Assembly (NCBI GenBank): GCA_963738365.1
Contig: CAVTWH010000007.1
Span: forward strand, 744,001-808,000
DNA: 64,000 nucleotides
Direction: 5' to 3'
From: CAVTWH01 sp963738365
GTDB taxonomy: Bacteria > Actinomycetota > Actinomycetes > Mycobacteriales > Micromonosporaceae
Translations under genes and position numbers: made by a program
Part shown: positions 55,472 through 64,000 of the stretch, one piece after another
Numbering within the stretch: position 1 is the stretch's first letter
Layout of the letters: each line of letters opens with the position of its first letter
Notes under the pieces: generated by a model
The model's database searches: none
Told to the model about the DNA's origin: nothing
The model's input: only the letters and a program-made list of their open reading frames with translations

Positions 55472-56476
55472 TCAGCCGCCGACGGCGGCCCGGATCGTCT
55501 CGCGCAGCGAGCCCAGGGTGGCGATCACGGCGGTCGGCTCGTAGCCACAGTGGGCCATGCAGTTGGCGCAGCGCGGATCCCGGCCCCGGCCGAAGGCCGC
55601 CCAGTCGGTCTCCTCGACGAGTTCCCGGTACGTCGCCGCGTACCCGTCGTCGAGCAGGTAGCAGGGGCGCTGCCAGCCGAGCAGCGAGTAGGACGGGATG
55701 CCCCAGGCGGTGCAGGCCAGTTCCCGCCGGCCCTCCAGGAAGTCCAGGAACACCGGCGAGTGGTTGAGCCGCCAGCGTTTGCGCCGCCCGTCGGAGAACG
55801 CCTTGCGGAACAGTTCCCGGGTCTCTTCGACGCCCAGCCAGTGCTCCTGGTCGGGGGCCTTGGCGTAGGCGTACCCGGGGGAGATCTGCATGTTGTCGAC
55901 CTCGACCACGTCGTTGAGGTAGTCGAGCACCCCGATCACGTCCTGGGGGCTGTCGGTGGAGAAGAACGTGGTGTTGGTCATCACCCGGAAGCCGGCTGCC
56001 CTGGCCTGGCGGATGGCGTCGACGGCGGCGTCGAAGCCGCCGGGGTGGTTGACCGACTCGTCGTGCCGCTCGCGCAGCCCGTCGATGTGCACCATCCAGG
56101 CGAAGTTCCGGTGCGGCTTGAACCGGTGCAGGTGGCGGGGGAGCAGCAGGGCGTTCGTACACAGGAAAACGATCTTGCGACGGGCCAGCAGCTGTCGCAC
56201 GATCTCGTCGACCTGCGGGTGCATCAGCGGCTCCCCACCGGCGATCGAGACCATCGGCGCGCCGCTCTCCTCGATGGCGCCGATCGCCTGCTCCACCGGC
56301 ATGCGCTGTTTGAGCAGCGACGCCGGTTGGGCGATCTTGCCGCAGCCGGCGCACTTGAGATTGCACGCGAACAGCGGCTCCAGCTCCACCAGCAGCGGGA
56401 ACTTCTCCCGGCGGCGTAGCTTCTGGCCGATCAGGTAGGCGCCCAACCGGACGCTCTGCCGCAGCGGCATCGCCAT
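55472..56476 (-). CDS. hpnH: Adenosyl-hopene transferase HpnH (radical SAM)
   Basis: Radical SAM enzyme of 334 residues that attaches adenosyl to diploptene, opening the pathway to extended C35 hopanoids. The cluster motif CNLKCAGC (Cys38, Cys42, Cys45) is intact and a second Cys set lies near the C-terminus (CANCMAHC). It is the last gene of the hopanoid operon, 3 nt after hpnG. All genes from hpnC onward share the - strand. Confidence 0.94.
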   Translation of the reverse strand: MAMPLRQSVRLGAYLIGQKLRRREKFPLLVELEPLFACNLKCAGCGKIAQPASLLKQRMPVEQAIGAIEESGAPMVSIAGGEPLMHPQVDEIVRQLLARRKIVFLCTNALLLPRHLHRFKPHRNFAWMVHIDGLRERHDESVNHPGGFDAAVDAIRQARAAGFRVMTNTTFFSTDSPQDVIGVLDYLNDVVEVDNMQISPGYAYAKAPDQEHWLGVEETRELFRKAFSDGRRKRWRLNHSPVFLDFLEGRRELACTAWGIPSYSLLGWQRPCYLLDDGYAATYRELVEETDWAAFGRGRDPRCANCMAHCGYEPTAVIATLGSLRETIRAAVGG

Positions 56477-56479
56477 GGC

Positions 56480-57187
56480 TCAGCCCTCTTCCCTGGTTTG
56501 CGTGGTACGCAGCCCCGGCAGCCGGGCCGCCGGAGAGCGCAGCCCTGCCGACCGTGTCGGCACGGTGCCGGCCCGGTCCGTTGTGGCGTGCGGCGACCGC
56601 AGGTCGGCCAGCTGTGTCGGTGGCGCGCCGGGCGTGCGCGCCCAAGCGTCGACGACGGGGGCGAGCCGGGTCAGCCGGCGCAGCGCCCGCAGGCCGCGCG
56701 GCACGATTCCCGGCCGGGCCAGCGGGGCGGCGGCAGTGTCGGTGACCACCCGGAGCACCGCGAACGGCTCCCCGCCGGAAGGCGCCAGCCACCACGACTC
56801 CATGTCGACGGCGAGCGCCCCGGTGTCGGCCAGCCGGTCCCGGTCGGACCCGCGCACCAGCCGCGGATGGGACACCAGCGGCCCGACGTGCACGGTCAAC
56901 CCCAGGTCGCGCAGGGCCGCGGCGAGCAGTGGCGCGGACGGACAGCACACGGGGGTACCCGACGGGCCGCGCACCTCGCTGGCCACCACCACGTCGCCCG
57001 GGTGTACCCACGGCGCCAGGCCGCCGGCCACCCCGGCGACCAGTCGGGGTCGCCCGGCCAGCGCCACCGCGCTGCGCCGGGAGCGCACCGCGCCCATCCC
57101 GGTCCGCCACACCGTGGCCCGGACGGCGCGCAGCGCCAGGCGCTCGATCCGGGTGGGGGTGCACACCACCGCGACGGCCGGCGTCAT
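56480..57187 (-). CDS. hpnG: Adenosylhopane nucleosidase HpnG-like phosphorylase
   Basis: 235 residues. The first 175 form a nucleoside-phosphorylase-like domain (GVAGGLAPWVHPGDVVVASE, GALAVDMESWWLA). This family removes adenine from adenosylhopane to give ribosylhopane. The C-terminal 50 residues are low-complexity. The ATG at 57187 overlaps the cyclase stop (ATGA), so the chain is coupled. Confidence 0.88.
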   Translation of the reverse strand: MTPAVAVVCTPTRIERLALRAVRATVWRTGMGAVRSRRSAVALAGRPRLVAGVAGGLAPWVHPGDVVVASEVRGPSGTPVCCPSAPLLAAALRDLGLTVHVGPLVSHPRLVRGSDRDRLADTGALAVDMESWWLAPSGGEPFAVLRVVTDTAAAPLARPGIVPRGLRALRRLTRLAPVVDAWARTPGAPPTQLADLRSPHATTDRAGTVPTRSAGLRSPAARLPGLRTTQTREEG

Positions 57188-59112
57188 ACGGCGCCGTCCA
57201 GGTAGCGGCCGAGCGCGGTCAGCGGGAAGACGATCCGGTACAGGTGGTAGTTGATGGAGAAGTCGCCCGGAAACCCGGTGCCGGTGTAGAGCTCCTCGTT
57301 CCAGCCGCCGTCCGGGCGCTGGGTGCCGACCAGGTAACGAATGCCGCGCCCGGTCGGCGCGCCGCGCTCCCCGGCGGCCAGCAGGGCCAGCAGCGCCCAG
57401 GCGGTCTGGGACGCGGTGGAGGCGCCCCGGCCGGCCCACGCCGGGTCGCGGTATGAGCGCAGGTCCTCGCCCCACCCGCCGTCCGGGTTCTGGTGCTCCG
57501 CCAGCCAGCGCACCGCCCGGCGCAGCACCGGGTCGTGCGGATCCATCCCCGCAGCGACCAGGGCCGGCACGACGGCACCGGTGCCGTACACGTAGTTGAC
57601 GCCCCAGCGGCCGAACCAGCTGCCGTCCGGCTCCTGGTGGCGCAGCAGCCAGCGCACGCCGCGCCGGCAGGCCGGCGAGCCGGCCAGCCCCTCGGCCGCC
57701 AGCGCCTCCACGATGTGCGCCGTCACGTCCGCCGACGGCGGGTCGATGACCTCGCCGAAGTCGCAGAACGGCAGCCGGGTGGCCAGCCGGCCGGTGTTGT
57801 CGGCGTCGAAGGCGCCCCAGCCGCCGTCGGTCGACTGCATGCCGACCAGCCAGGCCACGCCCCGGTCGACGGCGGCGCGCAGGGCCGGGGCGTCCGGATG
57901 GCGGACCCGGCGCAGCGCCAACACGATCTCGGCGGTGTCGTCGGTGTCCGGGTAGCCGTCGTTGGCGAACTCGAACGCCCAGCCGCCCGGCGCCAGCCCC
58001 GGCCGGCGTACCGACCAGTCGCCGGGGACCGTGATCTCCTCGCCCAGCAGCCAGTCGGCGGCCCGCAGCACGGCCGGGTCGTCGGCCGGTACCCCGGCGT
58101 CGAGCAGCGCGGTGAGCGCCAGGCCGGTGTCCCAGACCGGCGACTGGCACGCCTCCAGCCGGCGCAGCACACCGTCGTCGGTGGACTCGCGGATGACGAA
58201 GCCGGCCAGGCCGTCGATGCCGGCGCGCAGCGCCGGATGCGCCAGCGGGTAGCCGAGCAGGTGCAGCGCGATGATCGAGTACACCCAGGGCGGCTGGATG
58301 CCGCCCCACGAGCCGTCCGCCTCCTGCCGGGCGAGGATCCACTCGGCGGCCCGGCGCTCGGCCAGCCGGCGCAGCGGCCGGACCGGGTGCCGGGCGTACG
58401 CGTGCAGCAGCGTGTCCAGCCGCTGGAACAGCCCGGCCCAGGTCCACGGGCGGGCCTTGACCTGCCGGGCGGAGCCGCTGCGCAGCTCGTCGATGCCGAA
58501 CGGCAGCGGGCGCTGCGGGCGCCGGGTCGCCACGATGGTCAGCGGGACGATCGTCTGCCGCGCCCAGCAGGCGAACGAGTACACCCCCAGCGGGAACCAG
58601 CGCGGCGCGAAGATCAGCTCGGGCGGCAGGTTGGGAATGGCCCGCCAGGGCCACAGGCCGAACAGCGCCAGCCAGATCCGGGTGAACACCCGGCTGCCCT
58701 CGACGCCCCCGGCGGCCCGGACGAACCGGGCAGCCGCCGCCATGTGCTCCGCCTCCGGCGGGTCCCCGGCCAGCCGCAGCGCCACCCACGCCTCCACCGT
58801 GGTGGACAGGTCGCCCGGGCCGCCCGCGAAGGCGGCCCAGGTACCGTCGGCGCGCTGCTGGGACCGGATCCACCGGGCCGCCTGCGCGGTCTCCGCGGCC
58901 GTGCGGATCCCGAGGAACTCGCGCAGCAGCAGGTCCTCCGCGTCCATCGTGACGTTGGTGGCCAGCTCGCCCTTCCACCAGCCGGCCGCATCCTGCTGCG
59001 ACCGCAGGTAAGCCACCGCCGCGTCGCGCGCCCGCCGCGCCGCACCGGCCGTCGCCGTGCCGGTGGTGCGCTGCGGGGCGGGTTCGGCTGTCCGGGCGTG
59101 CAGGCTGGTCAC
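57184..59112 (-). CDS. shc: Squalene-hopene cyclase
   Basis: Membrane-bound class II terpene cyclase, 642 residues, converting squalene to hopene. The catalytic DTDDTA is at about residue 389. Repeated QW motifs (QQDAAGWW, QEADGSWGG, QSTDGGWGAF, QEPDGSWFGRWG, QNPDGGWGE) are spread over the chain. The GTG at 59112 overlaps the prenyl-synthase stop by 4 nt; a frame continuing further upstream is a read-through of that gene. Confidence 0.95.
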   Translation of the reverse strand: MTSLHARTAEPAPQRTTGTATAGAARRARDAAVAYLRSQQDAAGWWKGELATNVTMDAEDLLLREFLGIRTAAETAQAARWIRSQQRADGTWAAFAGGPGDLSTTVEAWVALRLAGDPPEAEHMAAAARFVRAAGGVEGSRVFTRIWLALFGLWPWRAIPNLPPELIFAPRWFPLGVYSFACWARQTIVPLTIVATRRPQRPLPFGIDELRSGSARQVKARPWTWAGLFQRLDTLLHAYARHPVRPLRRLAERRAAEWILARQEADGSWGGIQPPWVYSIIALHLLGYPLAHPALRAGIDGLAGFVIRESTDDGVLRRLEACQSPVWDTGLALTALLDAGVPADDPAVLRAADWLLGEEITVPGDWSVRRPGLAPGGWAFEFANDGYPDTDDTAEIVLALRRVRHPDAPALRAAVDRGVAWLVGMQSTDGGWGAFDADNTGRLATRLPFCDFGEVIDPPSADVTAHIVEALAAEGLAGSPACRRGVRWLLRHQEPDGSWFGRWGVNYVYGTGAVVPALVAAGMDPHDPVLRRAVRWLAEHQNPDGGWGEDLRSYRDPAWAGRGASTASQTAWALLALLAAGERGAPTGRGIRYLVGTQRPDGGWNEELYTGTGFPGDFSINYHLYRIVFPLTALGRYLDGAV

Positions 59113-60150
59113 GCGTCCCGCTCCACGACGAACCGGGCCAGCGCCAGCAGGTCGGCGTGGACCGTCGCGGGCAGCCGCACCGCGTCCAGGGCGGCGCCGG
59201 CCAGCTCCAGCCGGTGCCGCGCCTGGGCCAGCGCCCAGTCCCGGGCGCCGGCCACCTCCAGCATGTCCGCGGCGCCCGCCAGCGACGCCTCGTCCGGCTC
59301 GTCGGGGACGGCCAGCCAGTCGCGTAGCGGCGCCGCGCACCGGGTGCCGCCCAGCGCCCAGGTCACCGGCAGCGACTTCTTCCGGGAGCGCAGGTCGGAG
59401 TGCACCGGCTTGCCGGTGACGGCCGGGTCGCCCCAGATCCCGAGGACGTCGTCGACCAGCTGGAAGGCCAGCCCGAACTGGGCGCCGAAGGTGTTCAGGG
59501 CGGCCACCACGGCGCCGTCCGCGCCGGCCAGCACGGCGCCGATCGAGCAGCTGGCGGCCAGCAGCGAGCCGGTCTTGCCGCCGGCCATGTCCAGGCACTC
59601 GGCCAGCGTCACGTCCTGCCGGGTCTCGAAGGCCAGATCCTGCACCTGCCCCCGGGTCAGCTCCCGGGTCACCGTGGCGAGCAGCCAGGCGGCCCGGTTG
59701 GCGCCGGCCGAGTCGGCCTCCAGCACCACCTCGTGGGCCAGCGCGAGCAGCGCGTCGCCGGTCAGGATGCCGCTGGCCGGGCCCCAGATCGACCAGACGG
59801 TACGCCGGTGTCGCCGCTCCAGGTCGCCGTCGAGCAGGTCGTCGTGCAGCAGCGAAAAGTTGTGTACCAGCTCGACGGCGACCGCACCGGGTAGGCCGAC
59901 GGCGTCGGGTCGCGCCGGCGGCCTCGGCGGAGAGCAGCGCCAGTGCCGGGCGGATCGCCTTGCCGCCGCCCTCGGTCGGCGTACCGTCGACGTCGCACCA
60001 GCCCAGGTGGTAGGCGGCGGCCAGCCGGGTGGCCGGGTCCAGCCGGTCGACCGCCGCCCGTAGCGCCGGTACCACCCGCTGCCGGCTGCGCTCCAGCAGC
60101 TCCATCGGGCTGACCGGGGCAGGCCCGGCCGGTCGTTCGTCAACGGTCAT
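59109..60150 (-). pseudogene. Polyprenyl diphosphate synthase of the hopanoid operon, frame-disrupted
   Basis: Trans-isoprenyl diphosphate synthase with both Asp-rich motifs (LLHDDLLDGD and QLVDDVLGIWGD), likely making FPP or GGPP for the operon. A frameshift near 59916 separates the N-terminal 75 residues from the rest; the 1042-nt span is one over a multiple of three, which fits a 2-base loss or a 1-base gain. Repair gives about 346 residues. The ATG at 60150 overlaps the hpnE end by 11 nt. All catalytic elements are kept, so a sequence error is likely. Confidence 0.83.
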
Positions 60151-61788
60151 CGCGCACACCCCGTCCCCTCCGCGGCGCCCCCTGCGCCGCAGCATCGATC
60201 ACCGGCGCCCCGTCGATCACCGCCGGCCCGTGCCCTTCCCCGACCAGCGGCGCCCCTTGCGCGGCCCCGGCCATGGGCGGCGCACCGTGTGCCACGCCGG
60301 CCAGGGGCGGCGGGCTGCTCTGCGCTGCCGCGGCGGTGCCGGTCGACCGGCCGGGCGGACGCTGGCTGAGCAGGGCCGCCGCGGCGGCCTGGCCGCTGCG
60401 TACCGCGCCTTCCATGGTGGCCGGCCAGCCGGTGTCGGTCCACGCGCCGGCCAGCCACAGGCCCGGCGCCGCGGTGGCCGGACCGGGGCGCAGCGCACCG
60501 CTGCCCGGCGCGGGACGGAACGTGGCCTGCGGCTCCCGGGTGACGAAGAAGTCCAGCACCTGCGCCTCGCGTACCCCCGGCAGGAGCGCGGCCAGCTCGG
60601 GCAGCAACTGGGCGCGCAGGGCGGCCACCGGCGCTGCGATCTGAAGTCGTCGGCCGCCGAGACGGAGACCGCCAGGTACTGCCCGGCCGCCAGCCCCGAC
60701 TGCCGGGTCCGGTCGAAGACCCACTGGACGGGGCTGCCGGCACCGGCCAGGAACGGGCCGTCCAGCACCGGGCGGTCCAGCACCACGTGCACGTTCACGA
60801 TCGGGGAGCTGCCCAGCCGGGCGGCGAACCCGGCCGGGAGCGGCACCGCCCCGGCCGGCGCCAGCCGCTCGACCGCGTCCGGCGGCACGGCCAGCACCAC
60901 GTCGTCAGCTGTCAGCTCCCGGTCGGCCCCGCCCGGTCGGCCCCGCACCGTCACCCGCCATCGGCCACCCGTCCCCGATGCGTCGGACGGCGCAGCGGCC
61001 AGCCAGGTGTCGGCTGGTCGCACCGCTGCGACCGGCGCGCCGTTGTGGACCGTCACCCCCACCCGGGCCAGCGCCTGCGCTGCCGCGTCGCCGTGCAGGC
61101 GCTGCAGCGGGACCAGTGACCAGCCGATGTCGGCGGCGTCCGCCCGGCTCAGCAGGCCGACCTGGAAGACCATCGCGGCCAGCGCCAGCGACGCCCGGTC
61201 GGCGCGGGCGTTGAGGGTGGCCAGCCCGATGAGGTCCCACAGCGCCGCCACGGTCTGCGGATCCTGGCGCTGCGCGGACAGCCAGTCGGCGAAGCTGCGC
61301 CGGTCGGTGGCCGGGTCGCTACGGTCCAGCCGGCGCAGCGCCAGCGCGGCCCGGACGAACCGCAGCCGCTGCGCCGCGCCCAGGTGCGGATGGCGGGCCA
61401 GCGCGCCGGCCAGGTGCAGCGGCGCGGGCAGCCCGGTGCGGCGCAGCCGGGCGGTACCCGGCCGGCCGGGCGTACGCACCGGGATGTCCAGCCGGTCCTG
61501 CAGGTGGACCAGCCCGGTGACGCCGAGCCGGTCCAGCAGGCCCCGGTAGGCGGTGCAGCAGCGCAGGAAGACGTGCTGGCCGTTGTCCACCTCGAGCGCG
61601 CCCCGGCGGAACGAGTAGGTCAGCCCGCCCAGCCGGCCACGCGCCTCCAGCAGGGTCACCTGGCAGCCGGCGTCGGCGCAGGCCAGCGCCGCGGCGATGC
61701 CGGCCAGCCCGCCACCCACCACGACCACGGCGCGGCTCATCGCGCCGCTCCGGGTGGCGCCGCTGACCGCGACCATCGGGGGGCTCAT
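60140..61788 (-). pseudogene. hpnE: Hydroxysqualene dehydroxylase HpnE, frame-disrupted
   Basis: FAD-dependent amine-oxidoreductase family protein that completes squalene formation after HpnC and HpnD. The dinucleotide motif VVVGGGLAGIAAALACADAG is near the N-terminus and the FAD C-terminal motif LWLAGAWTDTGWPATMEGAV is near the end. One base is missing near 60646; the span is two over a multiple of three, as expected. After the FAD motif there is a 70-residue Ala/Gly/Pro tail with irregular GAP/HGAP/QGAP repeats, which is unusual. ATGA overlap with hpnD. Confidence 0.84.
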
Positions 61789-62645
61789 CCGCCCGCTCCG
61801 GCCAGTGCCCGGGCCGCCACGGTCGCCTTCTGCCAGGCTGACAGGGACAGCCGCCGGTCGTAGACGGCGGTGGGCGCGGCCGCGATCTGCTCCAGCAGGC
61901 GGCGGTAGATGCCGGACATCGCGGCGGTACATGCGGCGCTGCGCCGGTCCAGCAGCGGCAGCAGCTGGCCGCCGTGGTCGTACCAGCCCCGGTTGCGCCC
62001 GGCCGCGAAGGTGATCAGCGCGGCCAGCCGGCCGTCCGGGTCGTGCAGCGCCCCGGTGTCGTCCAGCACCAGCTCCACCCCGAACGAGTCCAGCTCCTGG
62101 CGCGGCAGGTAGACCCGGCCGTTGCCGAGGTCCTCGCGGATGTCGCGGAGGATGTTGGTCTGCTGCAGGGCGATGCCCAGCGCGTCGGCGTACCCGGCCG
62201 CCCGCGGATCGGGGCGCGACCCGAAGACGCCCAGGCACAGCCGGCCGACGGCGCCGGCCACGCAGCGGCAGTAGCCGACCAGCTCCTCGAAGGTGGCGTA
62301 CCGGCGCCCGCGCACGTCCATCTCCACCCCGTCCACCAGCTCCTCGAAGGCGTCCAGCGGTACCGGGTAGCGGCGCGCCGCGTCGGCCACCGCGAGCAGC
62401 ACCGGATCGGCGCTGGTGTCGATGCACCGCAGGTCGGCCCGCAGCTGCGCGAGCGCCCCGGTCTTCCACTCCACCGGCGCGTCCCCGTCGCCGATGTCGT
62501 CGATGCGCCGGGCCAGCGCGTACAGCGCACACAGGGCGCCGCGCTTGGCGGCCGGTAGCAGCCGGATGCCGTAGAAGAAGTTCCGGGCCGCGTCCCGGGT
62601 GATCGTCTCGCAGACCTGGTACGCCTCCACCACTGTCGCGGTCAC
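61785..62645 (-). CDS. hpnD: Presqualene diphosphate synthase HpnD
   Basis: A 286-residue squalene/phytoene synthase-family enzyme that couples two FPP to presqualene diphosphate. The Asp-rich motifs are RRIDDIGDGD and LRDIREDLGNGRVYLP. The GTG at 62645 overlaps the hpnC stop (GTGA), and its own stop overlaps hpnE. Confidence 0.92.
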   Translation of the reverse strand: MTATVVEAYQVCETITRDAARNFFYGIRLLPAAKRGALCALYALARRIDDIGDGDAPVEWKTGALAQLRADLRCIDTSADPVLLAVADAARRYPVPLDAFEELVDGVEMDVRGRRYATFEELVGYCRCVAGAVGRLCLGVFGSRPDPRAAGYADALGIALQQTNILRDIREDLGNGRVYLPRQELDSFGVELVLDDTGALHDPDGRLAALITFAAGRNRGWYDHGGQLLPLLDRRSAACTAAMSGIYRRLLEQIAAAPTAVYDRRLSLSAWQKATVAARALAGAGG

Positions 62646-63583
62646 CCGGCCACCCCCAGCCACAGCACGTGCCGCAGCACATCGGACCGGCGTACCGGCG
62701 GGGCGGCGGGCAGCACGCTCCAGCCGCCCCGGCGCAGCGCGTCCAGCGCCGCCCAGCCGCCGGCCAGGTAGCCGGTGACGGCGAGCCGCCCCCAGCCGGG
62801 CAGCCGGCGCAGCAGCGGCTGCCCGGCGCGCAGCAGCCCGGCACAGCGCTGCGCCTGCCAGGCGACGAGTTCCCGCAGCGCCCGGCTGCTCTGGCCGGCG
62901 TCCAGGTCGGCCGGGCCGACGCCGAACCGGTCCAGGTCCTCGGCCGGCAGGTAGACCCGGCCGGCCCGGCGGTCCTCGCCGAGGTCCTGGCAGTGCTCGA
63001 TGACCTGCAGCGCGGTACAGATGCGGTCGGAGAGCAGCTCGTTGTCGGGGCTGGTGGCGCCGAAGACGGCGAGCACCAGCCGGCCCACCGGGTCGGCCGA
63101 CAGCGAGCAGTACTCCAGCAGGTCGTCCCAGCTGCGGTAGCTGGTCACCGCCTGGTCGCGCAGGTTCGCCTCGACCAGCGCCTGGAACGGCTGTTCCGGC
63201 AGGTCACAGGCGGCGACCGTGGGGGCGAGCCGGCGCAGCACCGGGTGCCGGGGCAGCTGCCCGGCCCAGATGGTGGCCAGGTCGGCGCGGAACGCGCTCA
63301 GCTGCGCCACCCGGTCGCCGGCCGCCTGGTCACCCAGGTCGTCGATGGTGCGGGCCACGTCGTAGAGGGCCGACAGGTGCCGGCGGTGGCGGCGGGGCAG
63401 CAGGCGCAGCGCGACCGGGAAGTTCTCGGTACGCTCCCGGCCCCGTAGATAGTCCTTACCGGTGCACGCCCCGACCTGCTCAGCGCCGTCCGAGGTGCCC
63501 GCCCGTGTCGCCCCCACTCCAGTGATGGTGCGCGCCGCGCGACGCCCTGGTCTGTAACGGCGCGCGTGAATAACGGCCGGCAA
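62642..63583 (-). CDS. hpnC: Hydroxysqualene synthase HpnC
   Basis: Squalene/phytoene synthase-family enzyme converting presqualene diphosphate to hydroxysqualene. Motifs ARTIDDLGDQ and CQDLGEDRRAGRVYLP carry the metal-binding Asp. It is the first gene of the operon. The frame opens at ATG 63583 (313 residues) but the conserved domain (YLRGRERTENFPVALRLLP) begins around residue 45; a GTG at 63517 would give a more usual length, so the start is uncertain. Confidence 0.88.
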   Translation of the reverse strand: MPAVIHARRYRPGRRAARTITGVGATRAGTSDGAEQVGACTGKDYLRGRERTENFPVALRLLPRRHRRHLSALYDVARTIDDLGDQAAGDRVAQLSAFRADLATIWAGQLPRHPVLRRLAPTVAACDLPEQPFQALVEANLRDQAVTSYRSWDDLLEYCSLSADPVGRLVLAVFGATSPDNELLSDRICTALQVIEHCQDLGEDRRAGRVYLPAEDLDRFGVGPADLDAGQSSRALRELVAWQAQRCAGLLRAGQPLLRRLPGWGRLAVTGYLAGGWAALDALRRGGWSVLPAAPPVRRSDVLRHVLWLGVAG

Positions 63584-63651
63584 GTTGTCCGATGTTGATA
63601 AAAGCGATTCGTACGTGCATCTGTGACGCCGGTGCGCTAGACACGTACCCA

Positions 63652-64000
63652 GTGGACGCTTCGGGGCCGGTCCCGGGCGGTGACCTGAATTGGCTGGTCG
63701 CCGCGTTGGAGGCTCGGCTGCCGCAGGTCCTCGACGAGGTAGGCGAGCAGTTGCGGGCCGACTGGCCGGACTATGCCGACTTCCTGGTCCGGGAGCGCGC
63801 CGAGGTCGACGCGGCGGCCCGGGAGTTCCTGCGCTACCTCGTGCAGATCGTCACCGAGTCCCGGCCGCCCGGCCCGGACGCCGACGACAGCGCCAGGTCG
63901 GCGCTGTTCGAGGAGATCGGCCGGATCCAGTGGCGCGAAGGGCGCGAGCTCACCACCCTGCTCAGCGCCTACCAGCTGGGTGCCCGGGTGGCCTGGCACC
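63652..64000 (+). CDS. PucR/CdaR-type regulator or RsbRD-like sensor, N-terminal part (partial)
   Basis: From GTG 63652 the frame is open to the window end, giving 116 residues (starts VDASGPVPGGDLNWLVAALE). The helical N-terminal domain (QIVTESRPPGPDADDSARSA, EEIGRIQWREGRELTTLLSA, YQLGARVAWH) matches the RsbRD/PucR N-terminal type found in actinomycete PucR regulators. The DNA-binding domain, if present, lies beyond the window. It is divergent from hpnC, so it might regulate the hopanoid operon; that is only position-based. Confidence 0.65.
   Translation, partial: MDASGPVPGGDLNWLVAALEARLPQVLDEVGEQLRADWPDYADFLVRERAEVDAAAREFLRYLVQIVTESRPPGPDADDSARSALFEEIGRIQWREGRELTTLLSAYQLGARVAWH

Noticed and set aside
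57184..60195. A 1003-residue fusion of prenyl synthase and squalene-hopene cyclase
   Set aside because: The frame is open by chance through the frame-shifted part of the prenyl synthase; the real cyclase starts at the overlapping GTG 59112.
60217..62844. An 875-residue fusion reading through hpnC, hpnD and hpnE
   Set aside because: Only the part downstream of 61788 encodes HpnE; the upstream part is a shadow of hpnC/hpnD in another frame.
63637..63999. A - strand gene at the window end
   Set aside because: The + strand frame from GTG 63652 has the amphipathic helices of a real PucR/RsbRD-like N-terminus; the - strand frame has none.

Overview
The window is very GC-rich, densely packed chromosomal DNA from an actinomycete, most likely a Micromonosporaceae member (Micromonospora-like). 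Supporting signs are the qcrCAB branch of actinobacterial respiration, a phosphatidylinositol-mannoside mannosyltransferase (PimB'), a PASTA Ser/Thr kinase, class II DAHP synthase, CrtYc/CrtYd lycopene cyclases and a hopanoid operon. From memory of the M. tuberculosis map, the order qcrCAB, DEDDh/GIY-YIG nuclease, pimB', fadD15, SRPBCC protein, plsC, exoribonuclease AS, aroG, pknL, Rv2175c homologue, idsA2 follows Rv2196 down to Rv2173, so most of the window is conserved backbone with lineage-specific insertions.

Layout. 0-3 kb: end of qcrC, then qcrA and qcrB. 3-6 kb: an alpha/beta hydrolase and an S9 peptidase. 6-9 kb: an accessory patch of visibly lower GC with three unknown genes (one secreted) and a tRNA-Arg 3' fragment that looks like an integration scar. 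9-16 kb: Lrp-type sensor domain, sugar nucleotidyltransferase, NUDIX, an ACT-less RelA/SpoT homologue, an exonuclease/GIY-YIG protein and a NYN RNase. 16-28 kb: M48 protease, pimB', thioredoxin/DUF4395, two-component system, fadD15, SRPBCC protein, glucokinase, EEP phosphatase. 28-38 kb: flavin monooxygenase with an odd hydrolase, PlsC, a large cyclase/ATPase regulator, a Crp regulator, a kinase-like protein and an exoribonuclease. 38-45 kb: phosphofructokinase, proC, DAHP synthase, threonine aldolase, tryptophan dioxygenase, bacterioferritin and its ferredoxin. 45-51 kb: endonuclease IV, PknL and its HTH partner, lycopene cyclase, prenyl synthase. 51-55.4 kb: a repeated array of XRE regulators around a methyltransferase. 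55.4-63.6 kb: the hopanoid operon hpnCDE, prenyl synthase, shc, hpnG, hpnH, with almost every junction overlapping. The window ends inside a PucR-like regulator.

Two features cut across the window. First, at least a dozen genes start 5-7 nt (usually exactly 6) after a -10-like hexamer, the signature of leaderless transcripts; this fixes several starts and reveals a 54-residue membrane peptide. Second, ten otherwise well-conserved genes carry about 31 single or small indels, up to seven per gene, clustered at 13.3-15.7 kb and 21.6-24.6 kb, while equally long neighbours are intact. The inferred net frame changes agree with gene lengths. I read these mainly as assembly errors rather than decay, but list the genes as frame-disrupted.

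The best candidates for something new are the XRE array with its 229-bp near-identical repeats, and the island pair at 6.6-8.1 kb. I recognise no family for the island proteins and assign no function.
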